Assembly: GCA_041906465.1 (NCBI GenBank)
Contig: JAYRJE010000011.1
Coordinates: 162,946 to 226,945 of the forward strand
From: Didemnitutus sp041906465
GTDB taxonomy: Bacteria; Verrucomicrobiota; Verrucomicrobiia; Opitutales; Opitutaceae
Direction: 5' to 3'
DNA length: 64,000 bases
Shown here: positions 10,987 through 18,879 of the stretch, in pieces
How the letters are laid out: the number at the start of each line of letters is the position of its first letter
Position numbering within the stretch: the stretch's first letter is position 1
Notes under the pieces: generated by a model
The model's database searches: none
What the model saw: only the letters and a program-made list of their open reading frames with translations
Told to the model about the DNA's origin: nothing
Made by a program: the position numbers and the translations under genes

Positions 10987-11139
10987 CTACGCGATCGTAG
11001 GAAACTCCGCGAAGAACGTGGCGCTTTGGCCCGGGGTTGACTCGACGTCAAGCGGGCCGCCGTGGGCGACGACGAGGTCGCGGGCGAGCGCGAGGCCGAG
11101 GCCGGACGACGACTCGCCGCCGGTCGGGGGCGCAGCTGC
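10987..11139 (-). pseudogene. Remnant of a sensor histidine kinase (C-terminal ATPase end only)
   Basis: On the minus strand this encodes about 50 residues including SSSGLGLALARDLV, HGGPLDVES and ATFFAEFP, then a stop at 10987-10989. It closely matches the last 50 residues of the intact kinase at 12073-14100 (SSSGLGLALARDLVLAHGG, then DVES and ATFYADFP). The match stops abruptly around 11139, with no N-box, HisKA or membrane part upstream. It is therefore the 3' relic of a paralogous kinase gene, probably left by deletion after duplication. Confidence 0.8.
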
Positions 11140-11226
11140 ATTCACGGATGCCGTGTGTCGATTGGCTGCAAAGGCTTGCGATCAAATCGGTATAGCCTGC
11201 CGGATCGAACGTATACGCACGGTTGT

Positions 11227-11272
11227 TGTCGTCGAAAAACGACAGGCTCTTGGACCAGAAATTGTTTAATAT
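11227..11272 (+). promoter_or_regulatory. Putative activator palindrome plus -10 box (copy 1)
   Basis: The palindrome TGTCGT-CGAAAA-ACGACA occupies 11227-11244 and is followed, after 22 bp, by TAATAT at 11267-11272. The same palindrome with the same 22-bp spacing to a -10-like hexamer occurs at 14882-14927. A -35 box would fall right at the palindrome's downstream edge but no good TTGACA match is seen, as expected for an activator-dependent promoter. It would drive the PEP-CTERM gene starting at 11305. Confidence 0.65.
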
Positions 11273-11304
11273 ATCGGGACACACTCGGACCACCACCCGT
11301 CACC

Positions 11305-11967
11305 ATGCTCACTCCCACGCGTATTGTCGCGCGGAGCCTCATTGGCCTCGCGCTTTTGTCTGCCCTCGTCGGTCACGCCCAGACCTTGACCACCTCCAAC
11401 CTGGCGCAGAGCCGGGTCGATCCAGATTACGTCTTCCGGAGAAACGGTTTCTTCGGAGAGGAAATCTTTTCTTACGGTTCCGCGTTCACCACGGGCAACC
11501 TGAGTTCAACGCTCGCGAGCATCTCCATCGCGCTCGCTGCCGGTTCCTCCGGCTCCGGCTTCACGGTCACGGTGAATCAATTCGCCCCGGGCGGCCCCGG
11601 CGCGGTTTTGGAAACGTTGAGTGGCCTGAGTAATCCGAGCTCAGCGGGCACCTTTTCCTACACCAGCAGTGGGCTGGTCCTCGACGCCAACTCCACTTAC
11701 GCGATCGTGGTCTCGGTCTCGGCGCCTTCCTACGGCAGCTTCAATGTCCATCGCACCGTCTCGAACGGCGACACCGGGAGCGCGGGCTGGTCGGTCTATG
11801 ACACCGGCTACCAATACTACGACGGCGAGTGGCATGCCGACCCTGCCAAGGTTGTCTCCAGTGTCACGGCTTCGGCGGTGCCGGAACCGAGCACGTGGGC
11901 AGCCATCGTCGGAGCGTGCGCTCTGGGGGCGACCGTGCTCATGCGACGCCAGCGTCGCTGCGCCTGA
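11305..11967 (+). CDS. PEP-CTERM sorting-domain protein
   Basis: 220 residues. Signal peptide MLTPTRIVARSLIGLALLSALVGHAQ; a beta-rich middle (SISIALAAGSSGSGFTVTV, APGGPGAVLETLSG) resembling the 'choice-of-anchor R' surface domain; and a C-terminal sorting tail of VPEPSTW, a hydrophobic helix and RRQRR. Family knowledge: this tail is cleaved by an exosortase in the inner membrane and the protein is displayed with exopolysaccharide. No exosortase gene is in the window. Translation from 11305 fits the promoter about 30 bp upstream. The ligand or function of the extracellular part is unknown. Confidence 0.9.
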   Translation: MLTPTRIVARSLIGLALLSALVGHAQTLTTSNLAQSRVDPDYVFRRNGFFGEEIFSYGSAFTTGNLSSTLASISIALAAGSSGSGFTVTVNQFAPGGPGAVLETLSGLSNPSSAGTFSYTSSGLVLDANSTYAIVVSVSAPSYGSFNVHRTVSNGDTGSAGWSVYDTGYQYYDGEWHADPAKVVSSVTASAVPEPSTWAAIVGACALGATVLMRRQRRCA

Positions 11968-12005
11968 TCTGCGAAGCGGTCTTACACCCATCGTATCGAT
12001 TCTTT

Positions 12006-12038
12006 CTGGCCAGGCCATGCGCCTGGCCAGTTTTATTT
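12006..12038 (+). terminator. Rho-independent terminator
   Basis: A perfect 10-bp stem, CTGGCCAGGC / GCCTGGCCAG, with loop CATGC, followed by TTTTATTT. It lies 38 bp after the PEP-CTERM stop and separates that gene from the convergent sensor kinase. Confidence 0.88.
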
Positions 12039-12072
12039 GGTCACAGCGTGAAGGGGAACCGGTATTCGCCGC

Positions 12073-14100
12073 TCAGCTCGGGGCCCCTGGAAAATCCGCG
12101 TAGAAGGTCGCGCCTCGACCCGGCTCCGACTCGACGTCGAGCGTGCCACCGTGGGCGAGGACGAGGTCGCGTGCGAGCGCGAGGCCCAGACCGGACGACG
12201 ACTCGCCGCCGGTCGGCGCGGCGCTGAGGCGGCGGAAGCGTTGGAAGAGTCCCGCACGATCTTCGGCAGTGAGGCCCGGGCCTTCGTCGCGCACTTCGAA
12301 GCGCACACTGCCGCTGGCGCCGCGACGGACGGTGAGACGGGTCGTGGTGTTGGGCGGGGAAAATTTCAAGGCGTTGCTGACGAGATTTTCGAGCACTTGG
12401 CGGAGCCGCGCAGCGTCACCTTCGATGCGCGTGCTTCCGCTGACCGTTTCGGCCACGACTTCAATGCGCTGGCTTTTTCGCGCGGCGCGGTCGGCGAAAA
12501 CGGCGGCAACGTCGTCGGCCAGCTCCGCGAGGTCGAGGGTCTCGCGCTGGAGTTCGAGGCGGCCGGATTCTGCGGCGGAGCTGTCGAGGAGATCTTGCAC
12601 GAGTCCGAGCATGCGCTGGCTCTCGGTGCGCAGGGTGCGCGCGCGTTCGGCAACGGCGGGGCGATCCTCATTCTCCTCGGCCAGCATCTCGGCGGTCATC
12701 ATCGTGCCGACGAGCGGGGCTTTGAGGTCGTGGGAGGCGAGGTCGAGGAGTTTGGATTTCAGCGCGGCGGCTTCCTCGGCGGCGTCGCGGGCGCGGCGGG
12801 TTTCTTCGAGGACGCGGCGTTCGGCGCGCGCGATGGCGCGTTGACGGCTGATGATCGCGATCGCGGCGATGGCGCCGAACACGAGCAGGCCGGCGAGTCC
12901 GATCCGCTCGAAGCGGGTGCGGCGCAGCTCGGCATCCTTGAGCGCGAGGTCCGCGTCTTTCTTTTGCTGCGCGACGTTAAGCTCGGCGATTTGGCGTGAG
13001 CGTTTCTCGGCATCGAAGCGCTCGCGCAGTTCGGCGATCGTCTTGGCGGTGTTCTCTCCGGCGACGGTGTCGTTCTCTGTTTGGGCCTTGCGCTGGTATT
13101 CGAGGGCGGTGCGGTAATCGCCGGTCGCGGCGTAGGCTTCGCTGAAGGCGCCGTAGAGATTGCCGAGGATCTCGTGGCTGCCGACTTTCTCGGCGAGCGG
13201 CGCGGCGAGGCGGAGCTGGGCGAGCGCTTCCTCGCCGCGACCGAGGCGCGCAAGAGTCGAGGCGACCGAGAGACGAGCGGAGGCGATGTGGCGGGGCACG
13301 CCGAGTTGGAGACGGAGGGCGAGGGCCTGTTCGAAGAACGGCAGCGCGGCGGCGTGATTCTTGGCGGTGTTTTCGAGTGCGCCGAGATTGATCAAGGCGT
13401 TGGCCATGCTGCGGCGGTTGTTCGCGGCGGTGTGCACGCGGAGGTTTTCCAGCAGGAGCGGACGGGCTTCGTCGAAGCGCTGTTGATCGTAGAGGAGAAT
13501 GGCGAGGTTGTTGCGTATCTGGAGCCGGAGGTCGTCGAAGTTGTTTTTCTCGGCGAGGGCCAGCGCGGTGCGATAGAGTTGTTCGGATTGGTCGAAGAGT
13601 TTCTGGTGGCGCGCGACGATGCCTCGACTGTTGAGCACGCGGATGAACAGGGACGTATCCTTGAGCTCTTCGGCGGTGCGTTGCGCGTCGAGGTAGCAGG
13701 CCTCGGCGGCGGTGTAGTCGCCGCGATTCCAATAGATTTGGCCCGACTCGTAGACGAGCGCGGCGTGCGCCAGGCGGTCCGCGGGCGTGGGGTCGAGCGG
13801 AAGGGCAAGGCCGGCGTCGGTCACTTGGCGGGCTTCGCCAAAGTTGCTGTTTCGGCGGAGCGATTCGCTGAGCTGGGCGCGGGCGCGGAGCTCGTCGGCG
13901 CGGTTTGGACTCTGTAACGCGAGCGCCAGCGCTTCACGTGCGACGGGAATGGCGCGGGCGGGCTCGTTGGCGTCGAAGGCGCGGGCTTGGCGGATCAGCG
14001 CGTCGAGCCGCTGGGCGACAGATTCATCTGCGGGTTGGGCCAACGCGATCGAGGACCAGCCGAGGGCGAGTAGCAGGCAACGACGGATCGGGGTGAGCAT
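12073..14100 (-). CDS. TPR-containing sensor histidine kinase
   Basis: 675 residues. The ATG at 14100 begins a signal peptide (MLTPIRRCLLLALGWSSIALAQ). A periplasmic array of tetratricopeptide repeats follows to about residue 390 (e.g. QIYWNRGDYTAAEACYLDAQ, LINLGALENTAKNHAAALPF). One membrane helix (LAGLLVFGAIAAIAII) lies near residue 400, then a HisKA dimerisation domain with the phospho-histidine in ASHDLKAPL (about residue 455). The ATPase domain has N-box LVSNALKFSPP, G1 DEGPGLT and G2 GLGLAL. The frame stays open upstream of the ATG but that part has no domain and overlaps the divergent regulator. It is transcribed away from the NarL-type regulator 78 bp off, its likely partner. A truncated paralog lies at 10987-11139. 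Confidence 0.92.
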   Translation of the reverse strand: MLTPIRRCLLLALGWSSIALAQPADESVAQRLDALIRQARAFDANEPARAIPVAREALALALQSPNRADELRARAQLSESLRRNSNFGEARQVTDAGLALPLDPTPADRLAHAALVYESGQIYWNRGDYTAAEACYLDAQRTAEELKDTSLFIRVLNSRGIVARHQKLFDQSEQLYRTALALAEKNNFDDLRLQIRNNLAILLYDQQRFDEARPLLLENLRVHTAANNRRSMANALINLGALENTAKNHAAALPFFEQALALRLQLGVPRHIASARLSVASTLARLGRGEEALAQLRLAAPLAEKVGSHEILGNLYGAFSEAYAATGDYRTALEYQRKAQTENDTVAGENTAKTIAELRERFDAEKRSRQIAELNVAQQKKDADLALKDAELRRTRFERIGLAGLLVFGAIAAIAIISRQRAIARAERRVLEETRRARDAAEEAAALKSKLLDLASHDLKAPLVGTMMTAEMLAEENEDRPAVAERARTLRTESQRMLGLVQDLLDSSAAESGRLELQRETLDLAELADDVAAVFADRAARKSQRIEVVAETVSGSTRIEGDAARLRQVLENLVSNALKFSPPNTTTRLTVRRGASGSVRFEVRDEGPGLTAEDRAGLFQRFRRLSAAPTGGESSSGLGLALARDLVLAHGGTLDVESEPGRGATFYADFPGAPS

Positions 14101-14178
14101 GGCACCGGAGGTTGGGGCAGCAGAATTTATAAGAAAAGCGTTGATCGAGCTTATTCCGCACCGGACTGTATTGTGTCG

Positions 14179-14823
14179 ATGTCGGAAACCAACGGCCCCC
14201 TGATATTGCTCGCGGATGATCACGTGTTGATCCGCGATGCGCTGGCGTCGGTCATCTTGCGGCGAGTGCCGGGCGCACGGTGCGAATGCACCGACACGGC
14301 GGCGGAGACCATCAAGGCGGTGACGCGGGCGGAGTGGAGCTTGCTGGTGCTCGATCTCGGACTGCCGGGAGGGCGCGAGTTCGAAGCGCTGCGGCAGGTG
14401 CGTGCGCTGCGTCCGTCGTTGCCGATCCTCGTGTATTCGATGTTCCCGGAGCAGAAGATGGGGGTCGCCGCGATCGAGGCGGGGGCCGACGGCTATTTGT
14501 GCAAGACGGCGGATCGCGAGACGGTGGCGAAAGCGGTGGCGGAGACGCTGGCCGGCGATGGCTATCGGAGTGAGCGATTGCGGCGGTTGCTCACCCAACG
14601 GGCGAGCGGGCGGGCGCGTGGTGATGTGGCGCTGTCGCCGCGCGAGTTGGAAGTATTGATCGAGTTGGGGCGCGGTCGTTCGAACAAGGAAATCGCGGCG
14701 GGCCTCGCTATCAGCGTCACCTCCGTCGGCACGTATCGCACGCGCATCATGGACAAGCTCGGCGTGAGCACGACCGCGGATCTGTTGCGCCACGTTATCG
14801 AGCACCGCTTGACGCGCGAGTAG
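14179..14823 (+). CDS. Two-component response regulator, NarL/FixJ type
   Basis: 214 residues. Receiver domain with the acidic pair in LLADDH, phospho-aspartate in LLVLDLGLPGG and a switch lysine in LCKTADRE. C-terminal LuxR-type HTH: LSPRELEVLIELGRGRSNKE, then ISVTSVGTYRTRIMDKLGV. ATG 14179 is taken as the start; an in-frame GTG six bases earlier is possible. It is divergent from the TPR kinase, and the second copy of the TGTCGT-N6-ACGACA palindrome begins 59 bp past its stop. It is therefore the first candidate to bind that palindrome, though nothing in the sequence proves this. Confidence 0.92.
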   Translation: MSETNGPLILLADDHVLIRDALASVILRRVPGARCECTDTAAETIKAVTRAEWSLLVLDLGLPGGREFEALRQVRALRPSLPILVYSMFPEQKMGVAAIEAGADGYLCKTADRETVAKAVAETLAGDGYRSERLRRLLTQRASGRARGDVALSPRELEVLIELGRGRSNKEIAAGLAISVTSVGTYRTRIMDKLGVSTTADLLRHVIEHRLTRE

Positions 14824-14881
14824 GGGGGCCGTTTCGCGCTCACGGGCGCGGGCGAATCGTGTCGCGCCGGGTTTGCGCGCG

Positions 14882-14927
14882 TGTCGTCGGAAAACGACAG
14901 GACGCCGCGCAGATAGGGTGATAACCT
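14882..14927 (+). promoter_or_regulatory. Putative activator palindrome plus -10 box (copy 2)
   Basis: Palindrome TGTCGT-CGGAAA-ACGACA at 14882-14899, then 22 bp, then TAACCT at 14922-14927. It differs from copy 1 at one base of the 18-bp palindrome and has exactly the same spacing. The predicted start site would give a palindrome centre near -43, the class II activator position. It would drive the exported-protein operon starting at 14993. Confidence 0.65.
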
Positions 14928-14992
14928 GTGAGCGCAGTCAGGAAGAACGGGCCGGGCCACCGCGCTCTCGGGCTGCGCTTTTTCTTTTTTCT

Positions 14993-15955
14993 ATGGCGCT
15001 CTCCACTGCACCTCTTCGTTCACTGTTTTCGTCGCGGCCGTTGCGTTCGCGCTGGTTGGCCTTGGCGCTGTTCGCGGCGCTGGTCGTGATTACCGTTCCC
15101 GCATCCGCCCAGGTGCCGGGGCTCCTGAACTACCAAGGCAAGGTTTCGGTGTCGGGCGTGCCGTTCAGCGGCAACGGTCGTTTCAAGTTCGCGCTCGTCG
15201 ACGGCGCGGGCGCGACGACGTATTGGAGCAACGACGGCACGAGCGCCGCCGGGAGCGAGCCGAGCGCCGCCGTGACCCTGACGGTCGTGCGCGGAATCTA
15301 CGCGGTGCAACTCGGGGACACGACGCTGCCGAACATGGCGACGCCGGTGCCGATGGGCGCCTTTGCCAACGGCGACGTGCGTCTGCGCGTCTGGTTTGAC
15401 GACGGTGTGCACGGTTTCCAACTGCTCTCGCCCGACCAACGCCTCGCTTCGGTCGGCTATGCGATGTCGGCCGCCACTCTGAGCGAGAGCGGCCTCGCCA
15501 AAGTCGAGGAATCCGCCTCGGCCGCCGCGAAAAGCGCCGTGGCCGAAGCCGTCGCGGCGGCGGTGGACCAAACTGCGCAGGCCAAGACCGCACAGGCTGC
15601 CGCCGAGAAGGCCCTCGCGACCGCTCAAGCGGCCGACACGGCGTCGCAGTTGCAGGCGGCGAACACGCAGGTGGCGCAGTTGCAGCAGACGGTGAGCGAC
15701 CTGACGGCCAAGCTGGCAGACACGCAGAAGACGCTGCAGGCGCAGATCGCGGATTTGAACAACAAGGTGGACTCGCTGACGAAGGACGGCGCGGCGAAGG
15801 ATGCGACGATCACGGATCTGAACAATCAGCTGGCGACTTCCGTGGCGATGGTGGCGGCGAAAGATACCCAGATCTCCGACCTGAACGCGCAGATTGTGAA
15901 ACTGCAGTCTGAGATCGACGATCTCAAGGCGCAGCTCGCGAACCCGGGCCCGTAA
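14993..15955 (+). CDS. Exported protein with beta domain and long C-terminal coiled coil
   Basis: 320 residues. A signal peptide with a long n-region (WLALALFAALVVITVPASAQ) is followed by a beta-rich domain, about residues 40-160, beginning VPGLLNYQGKVSVSGVPFSG. Proteins with this LNYQG-opening domain are common among exported proteins of Verrucomicrobia and Planctomycetes. From about residue 165 the chain is an alanine-rich coiled coil (KALATAQAADTASQLQAANT, TISDLNAQIV-type heptads) to the end. First gene of a tight operon; its stop TAA overlaps a possible ATG of the next gene. Function unknown; a structural or surface-attachment role fits. Confidence 0.75.
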   Translation: MALSTAPLRSLFSSRPLRSRWLALALFAALVVITVPASAQVPGLLNYQGKVSVSGVPFSGNGRFKFALVDGAGATTYWSNDGTSAAGSEPSAAVTLTVVRGIYAVQLGDTTLPNMATPVPMGAFANGDVRLRVWFDDGVHGFQLLSPDQRLASVGYAMSAATLSESGLAKVEESASAAAKSAVAEAVAAAVDQTAQAKTAQAAAEKALATAQAADTASQLQAANTQVAQLQQTVSDLTAKLADTQKTLQAQIADLNNKVDSLTKDGAAKDATITDLNNQLATSVAMVAAKDTQISDLNAQIVKLQSEIDDLKAQLANPGP

Positions 15956-15987
15956 TGCGGTCCGATCACGAGTCCCGAGGCAGAACG

Positions 15988-17001
15988 ATGAACCAAGGTA
16001 TTCTCATCCTTTTCCGGCCGAGCCGGCGCGTGTGGGCGCTGGTCGGTTGTTGCGCGGCGATGGCAGTCGCGTCGCTCGCGGCTTCCCGGACGAGCGCGGA
16101 TTACCGCATCGCGGCGGAGATCCTGCCGTCGGTCGGCGGCGTGGCGCGCAGCGCGGATTACGCCCTGCAGGCGGCGGGCGGACCGGGCGGGAGCGGGTCC
16201 TCTCCGGACTACGCGGTTGCGAACGGATTCTTCGTGCCGTCGTCGCCGGAGCTGGCGATCGAGGTTGCGGGCGCGCCCCTCGCCAACGGCACCGGGCGCC
16301 TCGATTTCGGCGCGGTGAAGCTCGGGGCGCAGAGCGATGCGCAGGTGCTCACGTTGCGCAATATCGGCGACGACGATCTCGAACTCACCGGCATCGGTGT
16401 CGTCGGCGAGCACGAGGTGGATTTCCCTGTCGCCACGCAGAGTGCTTCCGTCGTCGCGCCGGGAGCGTCGACCACGGTTGCGGTCACGTTCAAACCCACG
16501 GCGAAAGGGCCGCGCCGCGCGAGTGTGTTCGTGCGGAGCAACGACGCCTACGCGGCGCTTTTCACGGCCGAGTTGCTCGGCGAGGGCGCGGGCATCGCGT
16601 TCCAAGACTGGCAATCGAGCCATTTCACGACCGAAGAAATCGCCGATGCGACTATCAGCGGCCCGCAGGCCGATCCGGATGGCGATGGCGTGGCCAATTT
16701 TCTCGAGTATGCCTTCGGCCTCGATCCGATGACGCCCGCGCGTGAGGGCTTGCCCGTGTTGAACACGGCTCGGATCGACGGCGCCGATTATTTGTCGCTC
16801 TCGTTCAGTCGGCTCAAGACATCCGACGATCTGACCTACGTGGTCGAGGTCTCCAGCGATTTGGCAAGATGGAGTCCGCTCGGCGCGACAGTGCAAACCG
16901 TCGTGGATCGCGGCGAACGCGAGATCGTGACCGTGCGTGACAGCGTGCCTGTGGGCTCCGTCGCACAGCGGTTCTTGCGCGTGAGGGTGGTGGCACCATG
17001 A
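15988..17001 (+). CDS. Exported choice-of-anchor D domain protein
   Basis: 337 residues from ATG 15988, chosen because it follows a purine-rich stretch and starts a normal signal peptide (ALVGCCAAMAVASLAASRTSA); ATG 15955, overlapping the previous stop, is an in-frame alternative. Residues ~90-195 form an ASPM/HYDIN-like immunoglobulin fold, the 'choice-of-anchor D' type (LDFGAVKLGAQSDAQVLTLR, TTVAVTFKPTAKG). Then comes DPDGDGVANFLEYAFGLDP, a calcium-binding-style linker common in verrucomicrobial secreted proteins, and a final beta domain. Its last bases overlap the next start (ATGA). Likely cell-surface; no enzyme motif seen. Confidence 0.78.
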   Translation: MNQGILILFRPSRRVWALVGCCAAMAVASLAASRTSADYRIAAEILPSVGGVARSADYALQAAGGPGGSGSSPDYAVANGFFVPSSPELAIEVAGAPLANGTGRLDFGAVKLGAQSDAQVLTLRNIGDDDLELTGIGVVGEHEVDFPVATQSASVVAPGASTTVAVTFKPTAKGPRRASVFVRSNDAYAALFTAELLGEGAGIAFQDWQSSHFTTEEIADATISGPQADPDGDGVANFLEYAFGLDPMTPAREGLPVLNTARIDGADYLSLSFSRLKTSDDLTYVVEVSSDLARWSPLGATVQTVVDRGEREIVTVRDSVPVGSVAQRFLRVRVVAP

Positions 17002-18098
17002 GCGCGTTTCGTCTGCAGCCCATTTTTCGGTCGATGGTCGCTTGGGGCGCGCTGTTTGCGGTTTCCCTCGTGCGGGCAGAAATCACCGCCGCGACTTCCC
17101 CCGTGGGGTTCGTGGCGTTGTCGGCGCCGGGCAACTCCGACACCATCCTTTCCGCTCCGCTCGCGCGCCCCGCGGCGCATGTCGACACCGTGGCGGCCGT
17201 GGACGGCAGCACGGTGTTGCTGGCGGGGTTGCCCGGTTGGACGGCGACGCAATTCGTTCGCGGCGCCGGTCAGCCGGATACGTTTTATCTCGCGTTCAAC
17301 AGCGGCGCGAAAGCCGGACAACACTACACGATCACCGCGAATGCGGCCGACACCGTCACCGTCGATCTCGCGGGCGACACGTTCGCGGACGTGCGAGTGG
17401 GTGACTCGGTCCGAATCGTGCCTTACTGGACGTTCGGCACGCTGTTCCCCAACGGCGCGGGCGTTACCGGCACCCCTTCGCACGGCGTGCGGCCGACGGA
17501 GATTCTGATGCTCGATCACGCCGCGGTGGGCACGAATCTCTCTCCGCGCGCGACCTACTACTACTACACGGGGACCACGCCCGGGTGGCGGCGGGTCGGT
17601 GCGGGGCTCGCGACGTTGTGCGACAATGACATCATCCCGTCGGATGCGTATTTCATTTTCCGCCAGAACACGGCCACGAACCAGGCGCCGGTCGTGATGG
17701 GCAGCGTGCCCGATGCGCCGATCGGCACGATCGTGTCGACGCTCGCGGCCAACCAGGCGCAAGACAACTTTGTCGCCTACGGCGTGCCGGTGCCGCTCAC
17801 GCTGGCGCAGTTGAACCTCGTGCAGAGCCGCGCGTTCGCCGGCAGCGCTTCGCACGGTGTGCGGCGCGACGAACTCTACGTCTTCGACAACGCCGCGGTC
17901 GCGCACAACAAAGCGCCGGTCGCCACGTATTACTATTTCACCGGCGCGAACCCCGGTTGGCGCCGCGTTGGCGGTGGCATCAATACCGTCCGCGATCAAG
18001 ACATCGTTCTCCGGCCCGGCGCCGGCTTCATCGTCCGGAAAGCCGCGACATCGGTGCCGCAGAGTTTTCCGGTCAGCTTCACTCCCTCCTATCAGTAA
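16998..18098 (+). CDS. Exported protein of unknown function (TIGR02597-like)
   Basis: 366 residues starting at an ATG that overlaps the preceding stop by 4 bp. After a signal peptide (SMVAWGALFAVSLVRAE) comes TSPVGFVALSAPGNSDTILS. Two similar halves each contain ASHGVRR/PSHGVRP, VFDNAAV/LDHAAV, TYYYFTG/TYYYYTG and GWRRVG, so the protein is an internal duplication. The P-V-G-F-V and N-S-D-T opening recalls the TIGR02597 family of Verrucomicrobia; this is recognition from memory. It is the third gene of the exported-protein operon. Function unknown. Confidence 0.72.
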   Translation: MSAFRLQPIFRSMVAWGALFAVSLVRAEITAATSPVGFVALSAPGNSDTILSAPLARPAAHVDTVAAVDGSTVLLAGLPGWTATQFVRGAGQPDTFYLAFNSGAKAGQHYTITANAADTVTVDLAGDTFADVRVGDSVRIVPYWTFGTLFPNGAGVTGTPSHGVRPTEILMLDHAAVGTNLSPRATYYYYTGTTPGWRRVGAGLATLCDNDIIPSDAYFIFRQNTATNQAPVVMGSVPDAPIGTIVSTLAANQAQDNFVAYGVPVPLTLAQLNLVQSRAFAGSASHGVRRDELYVFDNAAVAHNKAPVATYYYFTGANPGWRRVGGGINTVRDQDIVLRPGAGFIVRKAATSVPQSFPVSFTPSYQ

Positions 18099-18104
18099 CT
18101 TCTC

Positions 18105-18770
18105 GTGAAACGAATCCTCCTCACCTGTGCGTTCCTCCTCTCGGCGGGCGCGGCTTTTCCGATCACCTTCAATATTGGCCTCGACGGCGTGCGCGATGCC
18201 AACGGTCTGTATGTGCCGATGTCGACGCTGGCGCTGGTGGTGGTCGACACCGGGGGCAATGGTTTCGGTTCGAACGTCCAGTCGGGAGGCTCAGCGGCCA
18301 TCGGCGCGACGTTTGGCGGAGCGGACGACTTGATCGTGTGGCGCGGCGATTTCAGCGGCGGCGGCGCGGGGGCATTCTTCGATGCGGTCAGTTTCACGAG
18401 TGCGACGGCAAGCGTGCCCGCCAACCGCGCGATGCAGTTCGTCTGGCTCCCGACCTTGACGATTTCCTCATGGCAGATCGCGGGTGGAGCGGCCTACGGC
18501 ACCTACACTTCGCTCGACGCCACCCAGTTCGGCAGCACTGCGACCTGGACGACGGGCGCTTCTGACTTTGCGGTCCAGACCCTCAATGCCTTCACCGATA
18601 ACAACACGGGACTCATTGCCGACAATGTGGGCTTCCCAGTGCGGCTGGCGGACAGCGTGCTCACCGCGAGCGCGTCAGTCGTGCCGGAGCCGGCGACGTA
18701 TGCGGCCTGTTTCGGCGCGTGCGCACTGGGCTTGGTGGCGCTCATTCGGCGTCGGCGCCAGCGGGCCTGA
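18105..18770 (+). CDS. PEP-CTERM sorting-domain protein
   Basis: 221 residues from a GTG start, 6 bp after the preceding stop. Signal peptide KRILLTCAFLLSAGAAFP; a glycine/alanine-rich beta domain (DLIVWRGDFSGGGAGAFFDA); and a C-terminal VPEPATY, hydrophobic helix and RRRRQR tail, i.e. a full exosortase sorting signal. Last gene of the exported operon, suggesting the four products are delivered to the surface together. No enzymatic motif is visible. Confidence 0.87.
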   Translation: MKRILLTCAFLLSAGAAFPITFNIGLDGVRDANGLYVPMSTLALVVVDTGGNGFGSNVQSGGSAAIGATFGGADDLIVWRGDFSGGGAGAFFDAVSFTSATASVPANRAMQFVWLPTLTISSWQIAGGAAYGTYTSLDATQFGSTATWTTGASDFAVQTLNAFTDNNTGLIADNVGFPVRLADSVLTASASVVPEPATYAACFGACALGLVALIRRRRQRA

Positions 18771-18879
18771 GCAGAGCGGCGGAAACAGCGTCATCCAGCG
18801 CGCGTTCGCGGCCTCGCGATCCCCGGCCGCGCGCGCGCTTGCCTGAGCACGGGGAATCGCTCTAGCTCCTCGTTCCCGC

